Part shown: piece after piece, positions 1 through 5,385 of the stretch | Position numbering within the stretch: position 1 is the first letter of the stretch | Layout of the letters: each line of letters opens with the position of its first letter | Source: DASTBU01 sp035711845 | Lineage (GTDB): Bacteria > Acidobacteriota > Vicinamibacteria > Vicinamibacterales > 2-12-FULL-66-21 | Direction: 5' to 3' | Length of the DNA: 5,385 bases | Assembly: GCA_035711845.1 (NCBI GenBank) | Contig: DASTBU010000089.1 | Location: forward strand, 1 to 5,385 | The notes under the pieces: generated by a model | Seen by the model: only the letters and a program-made list of their open reading frames with translations | What the model was told of the DNA's origin: nothing | Databases searched by the model: none | Translations under genes and position numbers: made by a program

Positions 1-28
1 ATTGCCGGATAGTCTGCGCCGCCTCGCC

Positions 29-715
29 TCAGAACCTCCAGCCGATCCCGAGCCGGAAGCCGTCGAGGTCCGGCGTGCCGGACGCGTTCTCGAGGTCCAC
101 CCACATCATGCGGTAGCTCCCCCGGATCGCGAACGAGTCGCTGACGTCGTAGCGGGCGCCGACGTCAAAGCCGTAGGAGAAGCCGTCGAGGTCCTTGGTG
201 TTCTGGAAGGTCGTGCAGACATAGCCCCACCAGGGATCCCACCAGCAACCTGTCTGCGGCGGCTCGGTCGCGATGTTCGTGTCCACCCAGCTCCAGCCGG
301 CGTTCGCCGCGACGAAGGGGCTGAAGTCTCCCGTCATGAAATTCCACGTCGCGTCGAACATCAGTGTCGTGGACTCGTATTCGCCGCTGACCGAGATGAA
401 TCCGTCGGATACCTCGTCGCCGTCGAGGTCCGTAGCGATGTCCGCGTCGTAGTCGGTCTGGCCGAACGTGATGTTGCCGCCCAGCTCGAGCTGGTCACTC
501 AGGTGGTACCCGAGCCCGAGCAGCAGGCTCGTGTCGCTGTCGATGTCGGCGATGGTGCCGCCCTCGAAGTCCCAGTCCGAGGAGTTCTGGTAGACGATGT
601 CGAGCCGGCTCTCCCAGGTTCCCTCGCGATCGGCGGACCGGGCAACATCCGGTGTCATCGCCAGCGTCGCGGCGCACGCGGCAGCGCACGCCCAGGTCGC
701 GACTTGCTTGTACAT
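29..715 (-). CDS. Outer membrane beta-barrel protein, OmpA/OmpW-like
   Basis: Predicted 228-residue exported protein of the small outer membrane beta-barrel type; its specific role is unknown. Residues 1-28 form a signal peptide (basic start, Ala-rich core, cleavage likely after ARSA). The rest alternates polar and hydrophobic residues in strand-like blocks separated by acidic loops, and ends in GIGWRF; the C-terminal Phe is the usual signal for BAM-dependent barrel insertion. The length fits an eight-stranded barrel. Two stretches stand out. One is an Asp-rich loop at about 96-104 with a D-x-D-x-D-x3-D pattern. The other is a loop at 157-167 that starts and ends with Cys and is filled with Trp, Asp, Pro and Tyr. 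The ATG start is supported by AAGGAG eight bases upstream. It is the last of three minus-strand genes, 176 bases after the YfaZ-like gene, so it may have its own promoter. The barrel class is fairly sure; the exact family is not. Confidence 0.85.
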   Translation of the reverse strand: MYKQVATWACAAACAATLAMTPDVARSADREGTWESRLDIVYQNSSDWDFEGGTIADIDSDTSLLLGLGYHLSDQLELGGNITFGQTDYDADIATDLDGDEVSDGFISVSGEYESTTLMFDATWNFMTGDFSPFVAANAGWSWVDTNIATEPPQTGCWWDPWWGYVCTTFQNTKDLDGFSYGFDVGARYDVSDSFAIRGSYRMMWVDLENASGTPDLDGFRLGIGWRF

Positions 716-723
716 GGCGTCCT

Positions 724-729
724 CTCCTT
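724..729 (-). promoter_or_regulatory. Ribosome binding site of the beta-barrel gene
   Basis: On the minus strand this reads AAGGAG, eight bases before the ATG at 713-715. It is a strong Shine-Dalgarno match and fixes the start that gives a complete signal peptide. Confidence 0.7.
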
Positions 730-891
730 TGCGTCGGGCAGCAATGGACCCGGGCAGCCTAGTTGCCGCTGCTCCCCGTGGGTATAGGCCTTTGGGGCAT
801 CCCGACCGGCGTCTTTGCCGGCGGGCGCGTATGTCCCTGAACGCCTTGGAAATCCGTTTCCGCGGCCGTTCGGGTTACCGTGGCCTTCGGA

Positions 892-1497
892 TCAGAATTG
901 CCAGGCCAGGCCGGCGAACAGCTCCTCCTGGAGCGTGCGTTCGTCCGACCCGTCGATCTCCTCGATCAGCTCGAACTCGAACCAGCGCATGCCGCCGAAG
1001 ACGGTGAGCCTCGGCTGCAGCTCGTACTCGACGCGAGCGCTGAGGTCGGTCAGGCTGTCCGCCGTGCCGAAGGTGAGGATGTCCGGCGCGTAGAACGCCT
1101 GCGCGGAGACGGCCAGTTCGGAGGACAGCTCGAAGCGCGCTTCGGCGCCGAGACTCAGCGACAGGACGTCGTTGTTCTCGTCCTCGAGCAGCGCGGCATA
1201 CACGCGCGGCCCGAACAGCAGCTGGAGCCGGTCGGTCCAGAGGTCGCCCGGGAACAGCAGGTCGCCGAAGAACACGATGTCGCGGGACTCGCTCAGAAAC
1301 AGCGCGGCGGACGCGCGGCTGCCGCGGAGGGCTTCGACGTTCCTGCCGGCGTCCCGGTAGCGAAACTGCATGGTATCGTCGCTGAACGCGATCTCTCCGC
1401 TCGCCCGATCGCCTTCCAGGTCCTGCGACCGCGCCGGAGCCGCGGCCAGCACGGCGACGAGGACCAGCAATGCGTAATGCGCATTCCGTATTGGCAT
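892..1497 (-). CDS. YfaZ-like outer membrane protein
   Basis: Predicted 201-residue outer membrane protein resembling the E. coli YfaZ family, whose function is not established. Residues 1-25 are a signal peptide: MPIRN, a Leu/Val/Ala core, then cleavage near ARSQ. The mature part is strand-rich and ends in GLAWQF, with a terminal Phe typical of beta-barrels. The recognisable block is in the C-terminal half. A FYAPDILTFG segment followed by a strand, then LTVFGGMRWFEFEL, lines up with YfaZ's YYYSPDSL...LSVEVGYRYLNL as I remember it. The reading frame opens further upstream to 1566, but the ATG at 1495-1497 is preferred. It has AGGAG six bases upstream and begins directly with the signal peptide, whereas the longer form would add a polar leader of 23 residues. 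It follows the cardiolipin synthase gene on the same strand after 76 bases, so cotranscription is possible. The exported barrel class is firm; the YfaZ assignment is probable. Confidence 0.8.
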   Translation of the reverse strand: MPIRNAHYALLVLVAVLAAAPARSQDLEGDRASGEIAFSDDTMQFRYRDAGRNVEALRGSRASAALFLSESRDIVFFGDLLFPGDLWTDRLQLLFGPRVYAALLEDENNDVLSLSLGAEARFELSSELAVSAQAFYAPDILTFGTADSLTDLSARVEYELQPRLTVFGGMRWFEFELIEEIDGSDERTLQEELFAGLAWQF

Positions 1498-1503
1498 GGG
1501 ACT

Positions 1504-1508
1504 CTCCT
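1504..1508 (-). promoter_or_regulatory. Ribosome binding site that sets the YfaZ-like start
   Basis: The minus strand reads AGGAG six bases before the ATG at 1495-1497. This near-ideal site decides the internal start over the longer frame opening at 1566, which would bury the signal peptide. Confidence 0.75.
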
Positions 1509-1573
1509 GTTGCTGGACCGCTTGTCCCATGGGGAGGCCGCGCCGCGCCGTCGGCCGCGGAGCCATTGGAGCG

Positions 1574-2851
1574 TCAGAGAAGCTCGTTGAACAGGTAGTA
1601 CATCTGGTCGACGAGCTTGTGGGCCCAGCCTCGCCGGGTCCATCGCTCGAGATCGATCTCGCTGCCGTCGGCTGCGTAGCGCTCGAATATGGCGTCGAAC
1701 CGCTTGGCTGTCGCGGTATCGATGAAAGCGATGGTGATCTCGTCGTTGGTCTCGAACGAGCGGTCGTCGAAATTGGCCGTGCCCACCGCGCACCAGATAC
1801 CGTCGATCGTCATGATCTTCTGGTGCAGGAGCGCGTGCGGGTACTCGATGAGCCGCACCCCGCAGCGCAGCAGCTTCTCGAAGTTCCGGTGTCCCGCGTG
1901 CTGGACCATCGGGTTGTCGGAGCCCGAGGTCGAGGGCATCAGCACGCGCACGTCGACCCCCCGCTCGACGGCCTCCCCGAGCGCGTCGATGGCGTCGGGC
2001 TCCGGCAGGAAGTACGGGTTCTGGATCCAGATGCGCTTCTTCGCGCAGCAGATCGCCGCGTGATGCAGGATCTTGACCGCCGGCGCCGAGCCCTCCGGCT
2101 TGACGAAAGCGGCGTGAATCGCGACGTCGCCGGCACGCTCGAGCGGCGGAAAGACATCCTCGCCCATGAAGAGCTCGCCGGTCCGGCCCACCCAGTTCTC
2201 GCTGAACGCCGACTGCATGCTGTGCACGATCGGTCCGCGCAGCCGGACGCTCACGTCGAGAACGCGCTCCTCGGAGTCGTCGTCGGCCTGCCAGGTGTCC
2301 ACGATGCAGTGCCCGCCAACGAACGCGACGCGGCCGTCGACGATCGCGAGCTTGCGGTGGTCGCGCTCGTTGAGCACGCCGATGTTGCCGAGGTGCCAGC
2401 GGTGGAACTTCCGCAGCTTGCAGCCGGCTTCCTGGAGCCCCTTCGCGACGGACTCGCCCATTCCCCGCGTGCCCGTGGCATCGAGCAGCACGCGGACGTC
2501 CACTCCCGCCCGGGCCCGACCGACCATCGCGTCCGCGAGGCGCGTGCCCAGCTCGCCTTCCTTCCAGAGGAAGGTCTCGAAATGCACCGAGCGGCGCGCC
2601 GCCTCGATCTCCCCGAACAGCGCGTCGAAGAAGGCCCGGTTCTCCAGCACCTCGACGCTGTTGCCCTCCACCACCGTGCCGAGCGTGAGCCCGGCGAGCG
2701 ACGGCAGCAGGTCCTCGATCGACGCGTCGCAGTCGACCTCCAGCTTCGGGTCGCGGTGCCTCTTCATCGACCAGATGAGCAGGATGAAGAAGCCGATCGT
2801 CGCGGCGATTGCAAGGACCGCGATCGGCGTTGGAATTGCCAGTTCGCCCAT
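1574..2851 (-). CDS. cls: Cardiolipin synthase (phospholipase D superfamily)
   Basis: Predicted 425-residue inner-membrane phosphatidyltransferase that would join two phospholipids into cardiolipin. Residues 6-28 form one hydrophobic membrane segment followed by a basic SMKRHR stretch, anchoring the catalytic part on the cytoplasmic side. Two phospholipase D domains follow, each with an intact HxKx4D motif: H165, K167, D172 in HRKLAIVD, followed by a GG, and H343, K345, D350 in HQKIMTID, followed by GTANFDDRS. The latter resembles the GSANLDxRS block of Cls enzymes. The IQNPYFLPE segment at about 276-284 is also typical. ClsA usually has two N-terminal membrane helices and ClsB none, so one helix makes the subclass unclear. 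The frame is open upstream to 3067, but that extension lies antisense to the neighbouring gene, has no membrane or domain signal, and looks spurious. The ATG at 2849-2851 has only a weak GGGG upstream. A broader phospholipase D activity cannot be excluded. Confidence 0.9.
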   Translation of the reverse strand: MGELAIPTPIAVLAIAATIGFFILLIWSMKRHRDPKLEVDCDASIEDLLPSLAGLTLGTVVEGNSVEVLENRAFFDALFGEIEAARRSVHFETFLWKEGELGTRLADAMVGRARAGVDVRVLLDATGTRGMGESVAKGLQEAGCKLRKFHRWHLGNIGVLNERDHRKLAIVDGRVAFVGGHCIVDTWQADDDSEERVLDVSVRLRGPIVHSMQSAFSENWVGRTGELFMGEDVFPPLERAGDVAIHAAFVKPEGSAPAVKILHHAAICCAKKRIWIQNPYFLPEPDAIDALGEAVERGVDVRVLMPSTSGSDNPMVQHAGHRNFEKLLRCGVRLIEYPHALLHQKIMTIDGIWCAVGTANFDDRSFETNDEITIAFIDTATAKRFDAIFERYAADGSEIDLERWTRRGWAHKLVDQMYYLFNELL

Positions 2852-2906
2852 CTCAGGCCCCAGGGTATAGCGTAGTGCCGTGAAATCCGAGCCGACGAGC
2901 CCCGGA

Positions 2907-3644
2907 ATGCCCTGGATCCGCGTGCTGACGCTGAACGCGCAGCAGGGATTGCGCGCGGGCCACAAGCACGAGGTCCTGCTGCGCATACGCGACGCACTGC
3001 GCGCGTCGCGCGCCGACCTCGTGTTCCTCCAGGAGATCGGCGCGGCGAACGGCCGGGACGCGACCATGCAACAGTACGAGGTGCTCGCGGATGGAGTGTG
3101 GACGCAATACGCGTACGGACGGAACGCCGTCGCGACGGGCGGCCATCACGGCAACGCGCTCCTCTCCAGGTACCCCATCGCCAGCTGGCGCAACGTCGAC
3201 GCCTCGGTGGGCCACGCCGAGCCGCGGGGCTTCCTGCACGCCGTGGTCGCCTTGCCGGGCGGAATCGAGCCGCTGCACGCGTTTTGCCTGCACCTCGCCC
3301 TGCGCGAATCCCATCGGCGCGACCAGGTGGAACGCCTCCTCCACCTCCTGGCGGCCGACGTGCCGGCCAGCGCGCCGCTCATCGTCGCCGGCGACTTCAA
3401 CGACTGGCGCGGCCGCGCCCACCGGCGCATCGCGCGCACCGGCACACTGACGGAAGTTCACGCCGCGGCCACCGGCCGGCCGGCGCGTACCTTCCCGGCG
3501 CGCGCGCCGTTCCTGCGGCTCGACCGCATTTATGTCCGCAATCTCCGGCACAGCGCCCTGGTGCTGGATCCGCGCTCGTGGTCCCGTGTATCCGACCATG
3601 TTCCGCTGGCCGCTGAGGTCAGGCCGCTCGGGCCCGGCGCGTAG
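2907..3644 (+). CDS. ybhP: YbhP-like endonuclease/exonuclease/phosphatase family protein
   Basis: Predicted cytoplasmic metal-dependent hydrolase of the endonuclease/exonuclease/phosphatase fold, 245 residues from this ATG; its substrate is unknown. Family catalytic positions are all present: N10 in VLTLN, E43 in FLQE, H129 in CLHL, D163 and N165 in AGDFND, D206 in RLDRIYV, and D230-H231 in SDH. Segments such as YAYGRNAV, GHHGNALLSRYPI, GRPARTFP and LRLDRIYV match E. coli YbhP closely from memory, more specifically than the general fold. The start is uncertain. GTG at 2880 adds nine residues but lies only 28 bases from the divergent cls start and has no well-spaced ribosome site. ATG at 2907 has a weak GAG nearby and leaves room for a promoter. 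In E. coli the homologue sits beside clsB on the same strand; here it is head-to-head with cls, which keeps the association. The 3' end overlaps the convergent flavoprotein gene by 26 bases. Confidence 0.9.
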   Translation: MPWIRVLTLNAQQGLRAGHKHEVLLRIRDALRASRADLVFLQEIGAANGRDATMQQYEVLADGVWTQYAYGRNAVATGGHHGNALLSRYPIASWRNVDASVGHAEPRGFLHAVVALPGGIEPLHAFCLHLALRESHRRDQVERLLHLLAADVPASAPLIVAGDFNDWRGRAHRRIARTGTLTEVHAAATGRPARTFPARAPFLRLDRIYVRNLRHSALVLDPRSWSRVSDHVPLAAEVRPLGPGA

Positions 3645-4644
3645 CGCCGCGCCTGCGATCGACCCCCTCGTCCTCATCCATCGGGTGCTCGACCACACGC
3701 CGGCCCGTCGCACGGCGCTCGAAGTCCTCGCGCGTGAGCGCCTTGTTGATGCCGAAGGCCGCCCGCGCGCCTTCGGCCGCCGCCACGATGGCGAGCTGAA
3801 CGTCCTTGATGATGTTCCCCGCGACAAACACGCCGGGCACGCTGGTCGCCTCGTAGCGCCCGCAGCGCACGCCGCCGCGCCGCGTGAACTGGCAACCCAG
3901 CGACTGCGCCAGCCGCGACTGGTCGGTCACCGGGGTGTCGAAGAAGATCGCCTTGCGCTCGAGGCGGCTGCCGTCCGCAAACACGATCGCGCGCAGCTTT
4001 CCGCGCTCGCCGTCGAGCCCGGTGATGCGACCCTCGCGCAACCGGATGCCGTTGCCGCGCAGCATCGCCCGCTGCCGGGCGGAGAGGTACGACTTGCCGT
4101 CGCTGCAGAGCACGATGTCGCGAGTCCATGCCGTGAGCGCTCGCGACATCTCGAAGCCGCGCCGCCCCTTGCCGTAAACGGCGATCGGCCCGCCGCGGTA
4201 CTCCCACCCGTCGCAGTACGGACATTGGAATGCGCTCTTGCCGAAATAGGGCGCGAAACCCGGGATGGCCGGGAGGCGATCGAACACGCCGGTCGCGATC
4301 AACAGCTTGCGGCAGGTGAATCGCCTGCCGTCGGAGTCGCGCAGCCGAAACCGGTTGTCTCGCGCGCGCGTCGCGGACCGGACTTCAGTTCTCCGGTACG
4401 CGACCCGGGGATAGCGCCGGAGCTCTTTCCGCGCGAGGGCACGGAGGGTTGCCGGTGGCGTACCGTCACGCGTCAGGAAAGCGTGCATCGCCTTGGAAGC
4501 CCAGCTTCGCGGCGTGCCCGAGTCGCAAATGAGGACCCTGCGGCAAGCACGCCCTAGAACCAGGCCGGCGCTGAGCCCAGCCGGTCCGCCTCCGATGACG
4601 ACGACGTCCCATCGCGTTTGCCGGTTTCGAGGCTTGGATTTCAT
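3619..4644 (-). CDS. Thioredoxin-reductase-like NAD(P)/FAD-dependent oxidoreductase
   Basis: Predicted cytoplasmic flavoprotein of the two-dinucleotide-domain fold, 341 residues from ATG; it would pass electrons from NAD(P)H through FAD. The N-terminal FAD motif GGGPAG is at 18-23, LLIATG at 115-119, and a redox CPYC pair at 141-144 in the place of the thioredoxin reductase CATC. A second glycine motif, GKGRRG (158-163), begins the NAD(P) domain. The closing FAD motif reads GVFVAGN at 271-277, followed by KDVQLAIVAAAEGARAAFGIN. Asn replaces the common Asp in that motif. The whole pattern fits the widespread TrxR-like group with CPYC(H/D)G, whose electron acceptor is often unknown, rather than classical TrxB. 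A GTG at 4653 has GGAG 11 bases upstream and would add three residues, so the exact start is open. The last 30 residues are rich in charged residues, mainly Arg, with an acidic DEDE patch, and continue past the family core. The gene is convergent with the ybhP-like gene. Confidence 0.88.
   Translation of the reverse strand: MKSKPRNRQTRWDVVVIGGGPAGLSAGLVLGRACRRVLICDSGTPRSWASKAMHAFLTRDGTPPATLRALARKELRRYPRVAYRRTEVRSATRARDNRFRLRDSDGRRFTCRKLLIATGVFDRLPAIPGFAPYFGKSAFQCPYCDGWEYRGGPIAVYGKGRRGFEMSRALTAWTRDIVLCSDGKSYLSARQRAMLRGNGIRLREGRITGLDGERGKLRAIVFADGSRLERKAIFFDTPVTDQSRLAQSLGCQFTRRGGVRCGRYEATSVPGVFVAGNIIKDVQLAIVAAAEGARAAFGINKALTREDFERRATGRRVVEHPMDEDEGVDRRRGATRRARAA
3635..3649. repeat. GC-rich hairpin at the convergent gene ends
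   Basis: Perfect inverted repeat: CGGCGC, a three-base GTA loop, then GCGCCG. It spans the TAG stop of the ybhP-like gene (3642-3644) and lies in or just beyond the 26-base overlap with the flavoprotein gene. It could fold in transcripts of either strand and might act as a two-way stop. No T-run follows on either strand, so it is not a standard intrinsic terminator. Confidence 0.35.
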
Positions 4645-4653
4645 CCGGAGCAC

Positions 4654-4761
4654 GATAGGGCCGGCTCCGAGTCACGCCAGTCGGCGGGTATCCGTCGTCC
4701 GCCGTTCGCGTGTCCTACAAGCCGTTGTTGAGGCGGGAGTCGGATGAGTCTTTTGCGCGGT
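4654..4761. other. Intergenic region with possible IS left boundary
   Basis: No gene is seen here. The stretch is GC-rich to about 4740 and becomes more AT-rich towards the transposase promoter. The left terminus of the insertion sequence should lie in or near this spacer. A sequence beginning TGTCCTACAAGCCG at 4711 is a possible terminus, chosen only by its position and appearance. It cannot be confirmed without the right end. The promoter of the leftward flavoprotein gene should also be here or has been displaced by the insertion; I see no convincing -35/-10 pair for it. Confidence 0.3.
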
Positions 4762-4791
4762 TTGAGCGTAACGCGTTCACGATTATATACT
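4762..4791 (+). promoter_or_regulatory. Candidate sigma70 promoter of the transposase gene
   Basis: TTGAGC at 4762-4767 and TATACT at 4786-4791 are separated by 18 bases, matching the -35 consensus at four and the -10 consensus at five of six positions. The region is notably AT-rich for this window. Transcription would begin near 4798, giving a leader of about 46 bases. A perfect TTGACA at 4791-4796 with a poor CAAACT at 4814-4819 (17-base spacing) is an overlapping alternative. Confidence 0.5.
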
Positions 4792-4829
4792 TGACACACC
4801 AAGATTCTTAGGGCAAACTGGCTGCAAGT

Positions 4830-4835
4830 AGAGGA
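4830..4835 (+). promoter_or_regulatory. Ribosome binding site of the transposase gene
   Basis: AGAGGA lies eight bases before the ATG at 4844-4846 and supports that start. Confidence 0.6.
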
Positions 4836-4843
4836 CAGCAGCC

Positions 4844-5385
4844 ATGACGCTCAAAGCCCCCCACTTCCAGAACGACCAGAAAGCCCGCCAGTACCTTGAG
4901 GCGATCCGCTGGCCCAATGGCCCGGTTTGCCCCCATTGCGGCTCGGTGGCCGAGCACTACGCCCTCAAGGGCAAGTCCCACCGTCCCGGCCTCTACAAGT
5001 GCAAGGACTGCGGCGAGCAGTTCTCCGTGACCGTGGGGACCGTTTTTGAGCGCTCCAAGATCGGCCTGTCCAAGTGGCTACAGGCGGCTTACCTGATGGC
5101 GTCCAGCAAGAAGGGCATGAGCGCCCATCAGCTCCACCGCACGCTCGGCGTGACGTACAAGACGGCATGGTTCATGGCCCATCGAATCCGCCTTGCCATG
5201 ACCTCGGAGCCGGGCGGGTTGCTCGGGTCAGGGGGCCAGGTGGTCGAGGCCGACGAGACGTACATCGGGCGCAAGAAGGGCCACAAGAAGAACCGCGCCG
5301 CTTGGGGCCACAAGAACACCGTCCTCGCTCTGGTCGAGCGTGGCGGCGAGGTCCGCACCCGTCACGTTACGGGGCGCTTGCTGGA
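4844..5385 (+). CDS. IS1595-family transposase, 3' end outside window
   Basis: DDE-type transposase, open for 180 codons to the window edge with no stop, so the C-terminal part is missing; family members are usually around 300 residues. An N-terminal zinc ribbon has its four cysteines at C29, C32 (CPHCG), C53 and C56 (CKDCG). The segment FSVTVGTVFERSKIGLSKW (60-78) and a helix-turn-helix-like stretch, MSAHQLHRTLGVTYKTAWFM (92-111), are hallmarks of the IS1595/ISXO2-like group. D137 in VVEADETYIG is the first catalytic acid; the remaining acidic residues would lie beyond the edge. A Lys-rich GRKKGHKK run follows it. The ATG is supported by AGAGGA upstream, and a candidate promoter lies 53-82 bases before it. 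The visible frame is intact, with no frameshift or stop, so the element may be functional. The family call is strong from the domain order. Confidence 0.92.
   Translation, partial: MTLKAPHFQNDQKARQYLEAIRWPNGPVCPHCGSVAEHYALKGKSHRPGLYKCKDCGEQFSVTVGTVFERSKIGLSKWLQAAYLMASSKKGMSAHQLHRTLGVTYKTAWFMAHRIRLAMTSEPGGLLGSGGQVVEADETYIGRKKGHKKNRAAWGHKNTVLALVERGGEVRTRHVTGRLL

Larger units (their letters stand above)
4711..5385 (+). mobile_element. IS1595-family insertion sequence, left part
   Basis: The transposase gene, its own promoter and the change in base composition upstream indicate the left portion of an insertion sequence of the IS1595 family, which usually carries one transposase gene between short inverted repeats. 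The element runs off the right edge, so the right repeat and target duplication cannot be seen. The left coordinate is a guess within the 4654-4790 spacer; the element itself is well supported by the transposase. Confidence 0.55.

Noticed and set aside
1..28. Possible terminator or end of another gene at the left edge
   Set aside because: Too short to judge; no hairpin with a T-run and no recognisable coding.
2..787. Plus-strand open frame opposite the beta-barrel gene
   Set aside because: The minus-strand gene has a signal peptide, ribosome site and C-terminal Phe; the plus-strand frame is low-complexity Val/Arg/Glu-rich with no signals.
806..861. Small inverted repeats between the two outer membrane genes (CCGGC/GCCGG at 806-821; GGAAA/TTTCC at 848-861)
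   Set aside because: Stems are only five pairs and no T-run follows on the minus strand, so neither is a convincing terminator for the YfaZ-like gene.
1536..1556. GGCCG/CGGCC inverted repeat between cls and the YfaZ-like gene
   Set aside because: Short arms with an 11-base loop in very GC-rich sequence, without a T-run; expected by chance.
1496..2875. Long plus-strand open frame (about 459 codons) opposite cls
   Set aside because: It mirrors the cls gene almost exactly, has the Arg/Asp/Val/Leu-rich composition expected from a GC-rich antisense frame, and shows no motif or ribosome site. cls has both HKD motifs.
2852..3067. Upstream extension of the cardiolipin synthase frame by 72 codons
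   Set aside because: It lies antisense to the ybhP-like coding sequence, is Arg/Ser-rich without any domain signal, and would place the membrane anchor in the middle of the protein. The ATG at 2849-2851 begins right before the anchor.
2853..3827. Minus-strand open frame opposite the ybhP-like gene
   Set aside because: It covers a gene with all EEP catalytic residues, and its own translation has no recognisable motif.
3532..4557. Long plus-strand open frame opposite the flavoprotein gene
   Set aside because: It starts inside the ybhP-like gene and is the antisense of a gene with clear FAD and CxxC motifs; no domain is recognisable.

Overview
The window is GC-rich throughout, with G or C dominating third codon positions in every gene. 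It encodes two exported beta-barrel proteins that end in phenylalanine, so the source is a Gram-negative bacterium. The resemblance of one gene to E. coli YfaZ and of another to E. coli YbhP points to a high-GC gammaproteobacterium or a close relative. I cannot name a genus. Homology calls come from remembered family sequences, not from a search.

Layout, left to right. Three genes lie on the minus strand and read leftwards from about position 2851. They are a phospholipase D-type cardiolipin synthase with two intact HKD motifs (1574-2851), a YfaZ-like outer membrane protein (892-1497), and an OmpA/OmpW-type beta-barrel protein with an unusual Trp-rich, Cys-flanked loop (29-715). Head-to-head with the synthase is a YbhP-type endonuclease/exonuclease/phosphatase gene on the plus strand (about 2907-3644). 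That gene converges on, and overlaps by 26 bases, a minus-strand thioredoxin-reductase-like flavoprotein gene (3619-4644 or 4653). A spacer of about 190 bases, AT-rich in its right half, carries a plausible sigma70-type promoter. It leads into the 5' part of an IS1595-family transposase gene (4844 to the right edge), which is cut off by the window.

How the genes may work together. A cardiolipin synthase beside a YbhP homologue matches the E. coli ybhP-clsB association, but here the two genes are divergent. Two outer membrane proteins follow the synthase, so the left half reads as a cell-envelope neighbourhood; this is inferred from context only. The flavoprotein is probably a separate redox gene and the transposase a mobile insertion. 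I saw no RNA gene, CRISPR array, phage gene or defence system, and no convincing new system. The most useful leads are the rearranged cls/ybhP pair, the loop chemistry of the first outer membrane protein, the hairpin at the convergent gene ends, and the undefined left end of the insertion sequence.
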